64,000 nucleotides of DNA from Kushneria pakistanensis (lineage in GTDB: Bacteria > Pseudomonadota > Gammaproteobacteria > Pseudomonadales > Halomonadaceae). This document shows, piece by piece, positions 1 through 8,673 of this stretch; position 1 is the first letter of the stretch, and the number at the start of each line of letters is the position of its first letter. A program made the position numbers and the translations under genes. The notes beneath the pieces are model-generated. The model saw nothing but the letters and a program-made list of their open reading frames with translations. It had not been told where the DNA came from and ran no database searches. The stretch is taken from assembly GCF_014652795.1 (NCBI RefSeq), contig NZ_BMZM01000001.1:806001-870000 (forward strand), read 5' to 3'.

Positions 1-1
1 T

Positions 2-472
2 GAAGCCAACACGCCACAAGAGGTCTCGAGCCGTTTCAGCGAAGCGCTGTCCAGCATGATTCGGGACAGTCAGCAGACACTCTTGCGCGTGCTTTACTAT
101 CCGCCCCTTGAAGGCGGGGAGGCCAGCGGCGCCGTACGCGCAGGCGCTCATGAAGACATCAACCTGATTACCGTGTTGCCTGCCTCCAATGAAGCGGGGC
201 TTGAGGTCAAGGGTCGCGATGGACAGTGGTTGCCCGTGCCCTGTGATCCGGGTCAGCTGGTGATCAACGTCGGTGACATGCTGCAGGAAGCCTCCGGCGG
301 GTATTTCCCCTCGACCACGCATCGGGTGGTCAATCCCGAAGGCGGCTCGCGCCAGCGTGCGCGCCTGTCCCTGCCGCTGTTTCTGCACCCCCGGCCGGAT
401 GTTGTCCTCTCCAGCCGTTATAGTGCCGATGCCTATCTCAAGGAAAGGCTCAAGGAACTGGGCGTATCATGA
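2..472 (+). CDS. 2OG-Fe(II) oxygenase, isopenicillin N synthase-like (5' end missing)
   Basis: This is the C-terminal part (156 residues) of a non-haem iron oxygenase that uses 2-oxoglutarate and O2; the reading frame is open to the left edge, so the start lies outside. The jelly-roll iron site is visible: HxD in AGAHEDINLITVL, the distal His in STTHRVVNP, and the 2-oxoglutarate-binding RxS in RARLSLPLF. The family includes isopenicillin N synthase, ethylene-forming and gibberellin-type oxygenases, and bacterial members are mostly of unknown substrate. The stop codon overlaps the ATG of the following acetyltransferase gene (ATGA), so the two are probably cotranscribed. The substrate cannot be read from this sequence. 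Confidence 0.85.
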   Translation, partial: EANTPQEVSSRFSEALSSMIRDSQQTLLRVLYYPPLEGGEASGAVRAGAHEDINLITVLPASNEAGLEVKGRDGQWLPVPCDPGQLVINVGDMLQEASGGYFPSTTHRVVNPEGGSRQRARLSLPLFLHPRPDVVLSSRYSADAYLKERLKELGVS

Positions 473-936
473 ATGCCGTTACTTCACAGTCGCAGTGGCC
501 ACTGGACTGGCGGCCCGGTAACCATACCGATGATCTGCGCTTTGCTCAGCAGCTGGTAGAGGAGACCATGTCGCCCTACTGGCAAAAACGTCGCATGGTC
601 TTTAGCCGACAGCTTTTCAAGGATCAGTGGGTGCGTCTGGAAACCGCCATCATCATGCGTGATGGGCAAAGGGCAGGGCTGATTGCCTGGGATGTGGTGG
701 AAGGCATTCATCACCTTCGTGAGCTGCATCTGGTGGCGCAGTGGCGCGGGCAGGGGATCGGTGCTGAGGTGCTGACACACTGGATCGCGCGACAGGAAGC
801 ACAGGGGGCCAGAAAAATGCGCCTCAAGGTCTTTGCCGAAAATCCCGCGCGCCGCCTTTATGAACGCATGGGTTTTCAGCCCATGCCGAACTCGGGCGAT
901 ATATCGGGGCTTTTGAACATGGAAAGGCGCACATGA
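469..936 (+). CDS. GNAT family N-acetyltransferase
   Basis: A 155-residue single-domain GNAT enzyme, expected to transfer an acetyl group from acetyl-CoA to an amine. The acetyl-CoA pyrophosphate loop (motif A) is WRGQGIGAEVL, and motif B with the usual aromatic is NPARRLYERMGF near the C-terminus. The start codon overlaps the stop of the upstream oxygenase, suggesting translational coupling and a possible joint role in modifying one small molecule. The substrate is unknown; GNAT sequences do not reveal it. Confidence 0.85.
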   Translation: MNAVTSQSQWPLDWRPGNHTDDLRFAQQLVEETMSPYWQKRRMVFSRQLFKDQWVRLETAIIMRDGQRAGLIAWDVVEGIHHLRELHLVAQWRGQGIGAEVLTHWIARQEAQGARKMRLKVFAENPARRLYERMGFQPMPNSGDISGLLNMERRT

Positions 937-1023
937 GCTTCTGCGATCGCACTTCCCGGCATTGACTGTATCCTCGCCTGCCACCATATCGGGTGCAGTA
1001 CCACTTCCCTGAAAGGCAATGCC

Positions 1024-1458
1024 ATGTCTGCACCCGAACACGCTTCAGTACGCGCCACCGCTGCCACGCAGGGTACCCACAACATGTTCATGGGGTATCT
1101 GCTGTGGCTTTTTGGTTTTACCGGCGCACACCGCTTCTACTACGGCAAACCCGTTACCGGCACGATCTGGTTTTTTACCTTTGGCCTTTTTTTAATCGGA
1201 TGGATCGTCGATCTCTTTCTCATTCCGCTCATGGATCGTCAGGCGGATCTTCGTTTTAGGCGTGGCAGCAGAAGCTATACGATCACATGGATACTGCTGA
1301 CCTTTCTGGGAGTGCTGGGTATCCATCGCATGTACATGGACAAATGGATTACGGGCGTGATCTATTTGCTGACCGGGGGGCTTTTTCTGCTGGGCATCCT
1401 CTATGATTTCTGGACACTCAACGATCAGCTGTCGATAAAACACGAGCGCGAGCGCTAG
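1024..1458 (+). CDS. TM2 domain protein with two tandem TM2 units
   Basis: A 144-residue inner-membrane protein. It carries the TM2 signature twice: GFTGAHRFYYGK followed by TG and a second helix in the first half, and GVLGIHRMYMDK followed by TG and a second helix in the second half. Each unit is a pair of transmembrane helices with a short G-x-H-R-x-Y turn, so four helices are predicted. A typical bacterial TM2 protein has one unit; this one looks like an internal duplication. The start is preceded by AAAGG about 8 bases upstream. Function of bacterial TM2 proteins is unknown. Confidence 0.8.
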   Translation: MSAPEHASVRATAATQGTHNMFMGYLLWLFGFTGAHRFYYGKPVTGTIWFFTFGLFLIGWIVDLFLIPLMDRQADLRFRRGSRSYTITWILLTFLGVLGIHRMYMDKWITGVIYLLTGGLFLLGILYDFWTLNDQLSIKHERER

Positions 1459-1480
1459 TGTTCGAAGCAGGAATCCTGTA

Positions 1481-2419
1481 ATGGCCTCTGAATCAAAAGC
1501 CGTTATCTATGCAGCGATGGCTGGCAACCTGGCCGTTGCCGTGACCAAGTTCGTTGCTGCCGCGCTAACGGGCAGTTCGGCCATGCTGTCTGAAGGCATT
1601 CATTCGGTGGTCGATACCGGCAATCAGGTCCTGCTGCTGCTGGGCATGCATCGTGCCCAAAAGCCACCGGATCGGGATTTTCCGTTTGGCTATGGCAAGG
1701 AGGTCTACTTCTGGAGCTTCGTGGTCGCCATTTTGATTTTTGCGATCGGCGCAGGCGTCTCGTTTTACGAAGGGGTAATCCATGTTCAATCCCCCGAGCC
1801 CATGTCATCGCCCCTGATCAACTACATTGTGCTGGGCCTGGCGATTCTCTTTGAGGGGGCATCATGGCTATTTGCCCTGCACGGTTTTCGCAAGACCAAG
1901 GGCAAGTGGGGGTATGTTGAAGCCGTGCAGCGGGGCAAGGACCCTTCACTGTTCATGGTGCTTTTTGAGGATTCGGCGGCGATGCTGGGGCTTTTTGTTG
2001 CGCTGGCGGGTGTCTGGCTGAGTCAGGTTACCGGCAACCCGATATTCGATGGCATGGCCTCCATCGTGATCGGATTGATACTGGCAGGTACTGCCATATG
2101 GCTTGCCATCGAGACGAAGGGGCTTTTGATTGGAGAAAGTGCAAACCGCCGCGTGGTGGACGATATTCGCGATACGGTGGGGCGTCATGCTCAGGTCGAG
2201 GCCGTCAATGAAGTCCTGACCATGCATATGGGACCGGATTTTATCCTGGTCAATCTGAGCGTACGCTTTGATCGGAGCATGCCGGCTGAAAGGCTGGAAC
2301 GGGTCATTGCAGAGCTTGATCAAGGCCTCAAGCAGCAGCACAGCGAGATCAAGCGGGTGTTTATCGAGGCCGAGTCAAGTCTTGAGGACAATGGATTATC
2401 ACGTCGAACGGTAACCTGA
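1481..2419 (+). CDS. Cation diffusion facilitator (CDF) family transporter, SLC30A9-like
   Basis: A 312-residue inner-membrane metal/proton antiporter candidate. The N-terminal two thirds hold about six transmembrane helices, and the last ~90 residues form the cytoplasmic ferredoxin-like CDF tail (VNEVLTMHMGPDFILVNLSV). Helix 2 keeps the metal ligand pair HxxxD in EGIHSVVDTGNQ. Helix 5 has LFEDSAAMLGLF where YiiP-type carriers have HxxxD, so the helix-5 His appears to be absent, as in the SLC30A9-like branch. The metal is not predictable; zinc, manganese and iron are the usual choices. It lies 22 bases after the TM2 gene and may share its transcript. Confidence 0.85.
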   Translation: MASESKAVIYAAMAGNLAVAVTKFVAAALTGSSAMLSEGIHSVVDTGNQVLLLLGMHRAQKPPDRDFPFGYGKEVYFWSFVVAILIFAIGAGVSFYEGVIHVQSPEPMSSPLINYIVLGLAILFEGASWLFALHGFRKTKGKWGYVEAVQRGKDPSLFMVLFEDSAAMLGLFVALAGVWLSQVTGNPIFDGMASIVIGLILAGTAIWLAIETKGLLIGESANRRVVDDIRDTVGRHAQVEAVNEVLTMHMGPDFILVNLSVRFDRSMPAERLERVIAELDQGLKQQHSEIKRVFIEAESSLEDNGLSRRTVT

Positions 2420-2457
2420 AGCCGCTCGTTTCATGCACGCAGAATATTTGGATATTC

Positions 2458-3027
2458 ATGGCGCAAACCCAAAAGCTTAGTGATCTGCTGACATCACTGG
2501 ACGATGAGCACGAAGGCAGCGATGTCAGCATCAACGATATTCTGGAAACCTTTCACTCGCGCAGTTTCGGCCCGCTGCTGGTCATGCCACCACTGATTGC
2601 GCTGGTGCTGCCGGTGTTTGGGCTGCCATCGGTGTGCGGTGTCATCACGGCGCTGGTGGCCATTCAGCTGGTCATGGGGCGCAACAATCCATGGCTGCCC
2701 AAACGCATACGTCATCTCTCCATCGATGGTCAGCGCTATCATCGCGTGGTGGAAAAGGCACAACCCTGGGTAAAGCGTCTGGAACGACTCTTCAAGCCGC
2801 GGCTGTCCTTCATGAACAACGCCGCTGCCCATCGCATTACGGCTCTGCTGATCGTTTTGATCAGCCTTTGCATCCCCTTTGTCGAGCCACTGCCGCTGGC
2901 GCCAGCATTGCCCTGTTCCATGCTGCTATTGATTGCACTGGGCATGATGGCGCGTGATGGACTGGTCATGCTGATTGGCCTGACAGTGGCACTGGCGGGG
3001 ATGATTTCGCTGTTTCTGATGCTATAA
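2458..3027 (+). CDS. ExoD-like exopolysaccharide synthesis membrane protein
   Basis: A 189-residue protein resembling the ExoD family, named after a rhizobial protein affecting exopolysaccharide and alkaline tolerance. It begins with a soluble segment containing LSDLLTSLDDE, then has hydrophobic helices (GPLLVMPPLIALVLPVFGLP, and a C-terminal pair ending in MISLFLML). The charged loop NPWLPKRIRHLSID between helices is typical of the family. The biochemical role of ExoD proteins is unknown. It ends just before a strong bidirectional terminator. Confidence 0.75.
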   Translation: MAQTQKLSDLLTSLDDEHEGSDVSINDILETFHSRSFGPLLVMPPLIALVLPVFGLPSVCGVITALVAIQLVMGRNNPWLPKRIRHLSIDGQRYHRVVEKAQPWVKRLERLFKPRLSFMNNAAAHRITALLIVLISLCIPFVEPLPLAPALPCSMLLLIALGMMARDGLVMLIGLTVALAGMISLFLML

Positions 3028-3044
3028 AAGCTGTTCTTTCATAT

Positions 3045-3074
3045 AAAAAAGGGCCCTGCAACAGGGCCCTTTTA
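3045..3074. terminator. Bidirectional intrinsic terminator between exoD-like gene and slt
   Basis: An 8-bp GC-rich stem (GGGCCCTG / CAGGGCCC) with a 3-base loop, flanked by A6 on the left and TTTTATT on the right, sits between convergent genes and can stop both transcripts. Confidence 0.9.
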
Positions 3075-3088
3075 TTGAATACAGCATT

Positions 3089-5023
3089 TCAGCGCTGCAG
3101 TGCGCCGCTATAGCGTGTCGTGCGTTCGTGCTCTGTCATCATGTGAACCCCCTCGGTGGAGCCTTTTGCCAGCCCTTCAAAAATGGCGCGATAGGTCAGC
3201 ACTGCCTGAACGTATTCGCGCGTTTCACGAAAGGGAATCTCCTCGATAAAGAGATCAAAGGGTTCGTCACTCTGCGCCAGCCAGCGATCCACACGGCCGG
3301 GGCCTGCATTGTAGGCAGCGGATGCCGCAATGCGATTGCCGCTGTAGCGTGCTGCCATGTCCCGGATGTAGGCGCTGCCCAGCATGACGTTGGTCTCCGG
3401 ATCCTCAAGACTGGAGACGCCCTGCCATGGCACGCCAAGCTGCTGGCTGACATGCTGCCCTGTGCCGGGCATCAGCTGCATCAAACCGCGTGCGCCGACC
3501 GGTGACTGTGCCTGCGGGTTAAAGGAGCTTTCACGCCGTGCCAGTGCCATGAGAAGCCACGGGTCAATATTGCGTGACCGGCCCCACTTCTGGAAAAGCT
3601 CGGCATAGCCCTGCGGGAATCGCCAGTTGAGCGCATTCCAGTGGTCGCCGCGAATGGCGGCATAAATGGTCAGGTCATACCACTGCTGGGTAAGAGCATA
3701 TTGCGTCAGGGTCGGGCGTTGCGCGCTGGGTAAATGACGCATCAGATAGTACCACTCGGCGCGTGCCAGCCCCGGCTCGTTGATGCGATACAACGCAGCA
3801 ATCCGACGCATCGAGGGCAGGGCAGCGGCGTCCTTCAGATCATGTTCAGCGATCGTGACCCTTTCATTTTCAAGTGCGTAGGGCTGATTAATACGATCGG
3901 CCGCGGCGAAACCGAAGAAGCTGCGTTGTCCGGCCGCGATCTGCCATGCCTGGCGGGCCTCTGCCTCGTTGCCCAGCTGCTGGCGGGCGCGGCCCAGCCA
4001 GTATTGCCAGTGGGCATCATGACGATCGTCTTCCTCCATGCGCTCGATCCAGGTCGCAACCTCGTTCCACTGGCGATGCTCAAGCGCCTTGCGCGTGCGC
4101 AGCTCCAGCAGGTCCTGATCGCCCAGCTCGGCGGCAGCAGCATCGGCCCACTGGGCGTTGGCACTGATATCACGCACCAGCGAATAGAACGCCAGGTCGT
4201 GTTCGATGTCGTGTTGCTGTTCATCGGTCAGCGGTGCACGAGATTTGATCTCGCGCCAGGCTATCAGTGCCTGAGCCGTGTTCTGTCGGGTGAGGCGTGC
4301 CATGGCGGTGCTGTAGAGTGAGGAGACGCCCTGGGCATTGTTGTTGACGAGTCCCGGCAGTTCAGTGATGCGTCCGGGATCCCCCTGCAGGCGTTCAAGT
4401 GCGGTGCGCTGGGGCTGCCAGTCAGTTGGCAGTTCGCCGGGCAGATAGCGCATCATGGCGTCGTCTCCTGCGCGCCAGGCGAGCATGGTTCGCGCCCAGA
4501 CATCGGCGCCGGTAATGGCGCCATTGGCGCGCAGGCGCTCAAACAGCGGATCGCAGGCGGCAGGTTGTGAATGACCGACCAGCCATAGCTCGCGCCCGCC
4601 AATGGCGGCACGCTGTGGCGCCTGGTTCAAAAGGGCGCGATAGTACCAGCACTGGCGAGTGGTACCTTGCGGCACGCCATCGCTGATCGCCAGGAAATCG
4701 TCAAACTGCTGACGAGACCCCCAGGCATCCTGTGCCACACCCCGCATCCACTCGGAAAGTACCGAGTCCTGATGGCGCTTGAGGTAGTCATTGATGACCG
4801 ACGGTGATACACCCGGCAGGCGCGACTTGAGTTCGTGATATTCGACATAGCCTTCCAGCACGTGGCCGCGAATACCGTCATGGTCGATTTGTTGCCACTG
4901 CTGGGCGCGAGCGGCCTCAAAGGACCGGTTAAAGCTTTCGTCACTGGCCAGCGCCGGCGCGGCAAGACCGGCTGCAAGGATGACGCCCAGCCAGCGTCTG
5001 GATAATGTCTGCGTGAACCCCAC
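3089..5023 (-). CDS. slt: Soluble lytic murein transglycosylase
   Basis: About 644 residues, matching the Slt70 family length. It cleaves the MurNAc-GlcNAc bond in peptidoglycan, forming 1,6-anhydro ends, and acts in the periplasm. The protein starts with a signal peptide ending around AAGLAAPALASDE, followed by a long alpha-superhelical region and a C-terminal lysozyme-like SLT domain with the catalytic Glu in MALARRESSFNPQAQSP and the GLMQLMPGTG and AYNAGPGRVDRW motifs. I chose the GTG at 5023 because AGGAG lies 8 bases upstream; a GTG two codons earlier is also possible. It is transcribed alone. Confidence 0.93.
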   Translation of the reverse strand: MGFTQTLSRRWLGVILAAGLAAPALASDESFNRSFEAARAQQWQQIDHDGIRGHVLEGYVEYHELKSRLPGVSPSVINDYLKRHQDSVLSEWMRGVAQDAWGSRQQFDDFLAISDGVPQGTTRQCWYYRALLNQAPQRAAIGGRELWLVGHSQPAACDPLFERLRANGAITGADVWARTMLAWRAGDDAMMRYLPGELPTDWQPQRTALERLQGDPGRITELPGLVNNNAQGVSSLYSTAMARLTRQNTAQALIAWREIKSRAPLTDEQQHDIEHDLAFYSLVRDISANAQWADAAAAELGDQDLLELRTRKALEHRQWNEVATWIERMEEDDRHDAHWQYWLGRARQQLGNEAEARQAWQIAAGQRSFFGFAAADRINQPYALENERVTIAEHDLKDAAALPSMRRIAALYRINEPGLARAEWYYLMRHLPSAQRPTLTQYALTQQWYDLTIYAAIRGDHWNALNWRFPQGYAELFQKWGRSRNIDPWLLMALARRESSFNPQAQSPVGARGLMQLMPGTGQHVSQQLGVPWQGVSSLEDPETNVMLGSAYIRDMAARYSGNRIAASAAYNAGPGRVDRWLAQSDEPFDLFIEEIPFRETREYVQAVLTYRAIFEGLAKGSTEGVHMMTEHERTTRYSGALQR

Positions 5024-5220
5024 CCGCACAACTCCTGTCAGCCATCAATATGAACATGCCTTTGACAGGCATACTGCGTCTCTGGGGCCTAGACTAATCC
5101 AGGTGGCTGGATTTAACGATCCCGTCATGACGATCTTTGGTTCCTGCAGCGTTAAGCGGATATGGCTTCATGCAGTGAACGGTCTTTCCGACACCACATT
5201 TTTATCTGGAGCATCCATCC

Positions 5221-5547
5221 ATGGCAAAAGGTCGACTCAACCCCATTGGTCTGATTCGCGGCCGTGGTCGCATCTACCTGCGCATATTCAAGGCGCTGCG
5301 CACGTTTTTTCCGATGATGAACGACTGGCGCAAGGGCCGTTATCGACCGCTGCCCAAAAAGGCAGTAGGACTGATGGCGCTGGCCGTCGTCTATGTGGCC
5401 AACCCGATTGATCTGATTCCGAACTTCATTCCCTTCTGGGGACTGCTGGATGATCTCATCATCGGTGGCTGGCTGCTGGCCAAGCTTGATGAGGAGCTTG
5501 ACGACTATCGGCAATGGCGCGAGACCCAGGCTACCCCCACCACATGA
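5221..5547 (+). CDS. YkvA family (DUF1232) small membrane protein
   Basis: A 108-residue protein with the YkvA/DUF1232 core: a hydrophobic helix LMALAVVYVANPIDLIPNF followed by a short turn FWGLLDDLIIGGW. NPIDLIPNFIP is the family hallmark. The N-terminus is basic and probably cytoplasmic. GGAG lies 9 bases before the ATG. Function of the family is unknown. Confidence 0.8.
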   Translation: MAKGRLNPIGLIRGRGRIYLRIFKALRTFFPMMNDWRKGRYRPLPKKAVGLMALAVVYVANPIDLIPNFIPFWGLLDDLIIGGWLLAKLDEELDDYRQWRETQATPTT

Positions 5548-5601
5548 TGTCGGATCACATCCGAATACTCGCAGCGCGTTGATGGATGTCGAGCGGTTTC
5601 T

Positions 5602-5629
5602 CTTGAAAAACCGGTAACTTCCCCCATAA
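5602..5629 (+). promoter_or_regulatory. Heat-shock (sigma-32 type) promoter of htpG
   Basis: CTTGAAA at 5602-5608 and CCCCATAA at 5622-5629 are separated by 13 bases, which matches the gammaproteobacterial RpoH consensus (CTTGAAA, 11-16 bases, CCCCATNT) almost exactly. It lies about 93 bases before the htpG start, a normal leader length. Confidence 0.85.
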
Positions 5630-5721
5630 CGGGTAACACACCGCACGGCGGGGCCTGCCCGGGTGGCAGGCTGCACCCTGTGTTTCACCCTGTTGGTTAT
5701 TGTCAGAAGAGAAATGTTGCC

Positions 5722-7605
5722 ATGACGAGTGCGCAAGAGCAGACGCTCGGTTTTCAGACCGAAGTCAAACAGCTTCTTCACCTGATGATTCATTCCCTGT
5801 ACTCCAATCGGGAAATCTTTCTGCGTGAGCTGATCTCCAACAGTGCCGATGCCTGCGACAAGCTGCGCTACCGCGCACTGGAAAACGATGGCCTGTATGA
5901 AAATGATCCGGAACTGCGTGTCGAGATCGAATTTGATCACGATGGCAAAACGGTCACGATCCGGGACAACGGTATCGGCATGAATCGCGAGGATGTGATT
6001 GCCAATCTGGGCACCATCGCGCGCTCGGGCACGGCCGAGTTTCTCAAGCAGATGTCCGGCGAGCAGCAAAAGGACGCCCGCCTGATCGGTCAGTTCGGGG
6101 TCGGTTTCTATTCGGGCTTTATCGTGGCCGATGAAGTCGTGGTGCGCACGCGTCTGGCCGGCACGCCGCATGAGCAGGGCGTGGAATGGCGCTCGAAGGG
6201 CGAGGGTGAATTTACCATCGTCGATATCGAGCGCGAAAAGCACGGCACCGAAATCGTGCTGCATCTCAAGGAAGATGCGCTCGAGTTTGCCGACGAGCAT
6301 CGCTTGAAGTCACTGGTGCGCAAGTACTCCGACCATATCGAAGTGCCGGTGCGCATGCCGACCGTTCAGGAAGGTGAGGGTGACGCCGAGGCGACCGTTA
6401 CCTGGGAAACCGTCAACGAAGCGCAGGCACTGTGGGTTCGTCCCAAAAGCGACGTCAGCGACGACGAGTACAAGGCGTTTTACAAGCATGTGGCGCATGA
6501 TTTCAGCGATCCGCTGACCTGGAGCCATAACCGGGTCGAAGGCAAGCTTGAGTACACCAGTCTTCTCTATGTGCCTGCACGTGCACCGTTTGATCTTTAT
6601 CAGCGTGAGGGGGCTCGCGGCCTCAAGCTCTATGTACAGCGGGTATTCATCATTGATGATGCCGAGCAGTTCCTGCCGCTCTATCTGCGCTTTATCAAGG
6701 GCGTGGTCGACTCCAACGATCTGTCGCTGAACGTTTCGCGCGAAATCCTCCAGCAGGACCCGCAGGTCGAGAAGATGAAGGGAGCGCTGACCAAGCGCGC
6801 GCTCGATATGCTCAGCAAGCTGTCAAAGGACAGCGAGACCTATCAGAACTTCTGGAACCAGTTTGGCGGTGTGCTCAAGGAAGGCCCGGCGGAAGACCAC
6901 AGCAACCGTGAAAAGATCGGTGGTCTGCTGCGCTTTGCCAGTACGCATACGGACAGCAGCGTGCAGGATCAGTCGCTGTCTGACTATATCGCCCGCATGA
7001 AGGACAATCAGAAGGCGATCTATTACATCATCGCCGACAGCTTCAATGCTGCGCGTCACAGCCCGCACCTCGAGATTTTCCGCAAAAAGGGCATCGAGGT
7101 ACTGCTGCTGTCCGACCGCATTGATGAATGGCTGATGACCCATCTCACCGAGTTCGACGGCAAGTCAATGGTCGATATTACGCGCGGTGATCTGGATCTG
7201 GGCGAGATTGATAGCGAAGAAGAGAAGCAGGCGCAGCAGGAAAGTGCGAAGGCCAAGGAAGGACTGGCCGAGCGTTTCCGTGAGGCGCTGGGCGATCAGG
7301 TACAGGAAGTGCGGGTCACGCATCGTCTGACCGAGTCACCGGCCTGTGTCGTACTGCCGGAAAACGAAATGGGCTATCAGATGCGCCGTCTGATGGAGGC
7401 CGCCGGTCAGCCGGTGCCCGAGGTCAAGCCGATCCTTGAGTTCAACCCGGATCATGCACTGATCTCAAGGCTTGAAGGTAGTAACGGTGAAGCCTTTACG
7501 GATCTGGCGCATGTGCTCTTTGATCAGGCCGTGATCGCTGAAGGTGGTCAGCTCGATGATCCTGCCGCCTATGTGCGTCGTCTCAATGCCATGTTGACCC
7601 ACTGA
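5722..7605 (+). CDS. htpG: Molecular chaperone HtpG (Hsp90)
   Basis: A 627-residue bacterial Hsp90, an ATP-driven cytoplasmic chaperone dimer. The GHKL ATPase domain holds [13 protein letters not shown] (Asn that coordinates magnesium), IRDNGIGMN and the lid glycines in [11 protein letters not shown]. The middle domain contains the catalytic Arg region [14 protein letters not shown], and the C-terminal dimerisation domain follows. I chose the ATG at 5722 (MTSAQEQ) because it matches the family N-terminus; the frame extends upstream without similarity. Regulation by heat shock is strongly suggested by the RpoH promoter. Confidence 0.97.
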   Translation: MTSAQEQTLGFQTEVKQLLHLMIHSLYSNREIFLRELISNSADACDKLRYRALENDGLYENDPELRVEIEFDHDGKTVTIRDNGIGMNREDVIANLGTIARSGTAEFLKQMSGEQQKDARLIGQFGVGFYSGFIVADEVVVRTRLAGTPHEQGVEWRSKGEGEFTIVDIEREKHGTEIVLHLKEDALEFADEHRLKSLVRKYSDHIEVPVRMPTVQEGEGDAEATVTWETVNEAQALWVRPKSDVSDDEYKAFYKHVAHDFSDPLTWSHNRVEGKLEYTSLLYVPARAPFDLYQREGARGLKLYVQRVFIIDDAEQFLPLYLRFIKGVVDSNDLSLNVSREILQQDPQVEKMKGALTKRALDMLSKLSKDSETYQNFWNQFGGVLKEGPAEDHSNREKIGGLLRFASTHTDSSVQDQSLSDYIARMKDNQKAIYYIIADSFNAARHSPHLEIFRKKGIEVLLLSDRIDEWLMTHLTEFDGKSMVDITRGDLDLGEIDSEEEKQAQQESAKAKEGLAERFREALGDQVQEVRVTHRLTESPACVVLPENEMGYQMRRLMEAAGQPVPEVKPILEFNPDHALISRLEGSNGEAFTDLAHVLFDQAVIAEGGQLDDPAAYVRRLNAMLTH

Positions 7606-7616
7606 CAGACATTGAT

Positions 7617-7653
7617 AACAGCGATGGTGGCCTTTTGGCTGCCATCGCCTGTT
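7617..7653 (+). terminator. Hairpin downstream of htpG
   Basis: A long interrupted stem (AACA-GCGATGG paired with CCATCGC-TGTT, one bulged C) begins 11 bases after the htpG stop. It lacks a clear T run, so it may act as a weak terminator or an RNA-stabilising 3' structure. Confidence 0.5.
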
Positions 7654-7706
7654 AGCCTCAACTTTCCTGCAATTGCCCGGTAATACTCGTCTTTTAGATA
7701 TTCGAG

Positions 7707-7728
7707 AATTTGCATGATTGTGCAAATT
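7707..7728. promoter_or_regulatory. Perfect inverted repeat upstream of the bax-like gene
   Basis: AATTTGCA, six bases, then TGCAAATT: a perfect 8-bp inverted repeat in an AT-rich stretch about 90 bases before the start of the Bax-like gene. It looks like a binding site for a dimeric regulator, though a hairpin role is possible. Confidence 0.4.
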
Positions 7729-7819
7729 TACGGATTTTCGCCTCAGATTGTTGCTTATGGCGACGCAGCAGCCAAATTATGTTAGCCTGCAGTCTTGTCC
7801 TGATACCGAGCCCTGTCAC

Positions 7820-8587
7820 ATGACACGAACGCATCGCCCGTTAAAGACGTTGACGCTCGTGCTTGCACTCTCCGTTTTCAGCGTGTTCAACGTCTCTCAC
7901 GCTGATGCCAGCAAGCCCAGTTTCCAGATGCCGGACCTGCGTGAACATCCCGCAGGCACCGACCGCAAGATCGCCTTTTTCAACCTCATGATCCCGCTCA
8001 TCGAGAAAGCCAACGATGAGATTCAAAATGATCGTGAATGGCTATCGCACATGCGTGAGCAAAAACGCTGGACTGCCGATTCGCGAAAGCGCCTGACTGA
8101 AATCTGCAAGGATTATGGTCTGAGCTGTAAAAACGAAAAGGACGTCAACTGGTCCAGGTTGTTTGCCCGCGTTGATACTGTACCGATCCAGCTGGTTCTG
8201 ATTCAGGCCGTGGAAGAGTCCGGCTGGGGAACCTCCCGCTTTGCCCGTGAAGGCAATAATCTCTTCGGCATGCGCTGCTTTGGCAGCAACTGCGGTCTTG
8301 AGCAGACCGGCACCGGCAGCGGTTATCAAAGCTTTGCCACCGTTTATGACGGGATCGAAGCCTACATGCGCAACCTCAATACCCATCGTGCCTATGGGCA
8401 TCTGCGCGAGCGCCGCGCCGCGTTGCGTGACAAGGGTAAAAACGTCAATGCCCTGGCATTGATTCCCTCGCTGCAGAACTACTCCATCCGTGGCGATGCC
8501 TATCTGGCCGCGCTTCAGTCACTGTTAAATACCAATGCGCCGTTGATTGAAGAGATGCGCGTGCAGGACAGTGACGATCCCGCCTGA
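7820..8587 (+). CDS. Bax-like glucosaminidase domain protein
   Basis: A 255-residue exported protein with a signal peptide (LTLVLALSVFSVFNVSHADA) and a glucosaminidase-fold domain like that of E. coli Bax and FlgJ, which cut peptidoglycan glycan strands. The catalytic Glu region is LIQAVEESGWGTSRFAREGN, followed by NLFGMRCFG and YQSFATVYDGIEAY. I chose the ATG at 7820 because it opens the signal peptide; the frame continues upstream with no signal-like sequence. It is monocistronic, ending in a strong terminator. Its exact bond specificity is not known. Confidence 0.85.
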   Translation: MTRTHRPLKTLTLVLALSVFSVFNVSHADASKPSFQMPDLREHPAGTDRKIAFFNLMIPLIEKANDEIQNDREWLSHMREQKRWTADSRKRLTEICKDYGLSCKNEKDVNWSRLFARVDTVPIQLVLIQAVEESGWGTSRFAREGNNLFGMRCFGSNCGLEQTGTGSGYQSFATVYDGIEAYMRNLNTHRAYGHLRERRAALRDKGKNVNALALIPSLQNYSIRGDAYLAALQSLLNTNAPLIEEMRVQDSDDPA

Positions 8588-8603
8588 TCGTATCTACCGC
8601 CCA

Positions 8604-8633
8604 TGAAAAAGTCGCCTCACGGCGACTTTTTCA
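8604..8633. terminator. Intrinsic terminator after the bax-like gene
   Basis: GAAAAAGTCGCC paired with GGCGACTTTTTC around a TCAC loop. The A-run and T-run make it usable in both directions, between the convergent Bax-like gene and the sensor kinase gene. Confidence 0.9.
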
Positions 8634-8673
8634 TTTTCAGGGATGGTGCGTGTTCATTGCCAGAGGTCATGGC

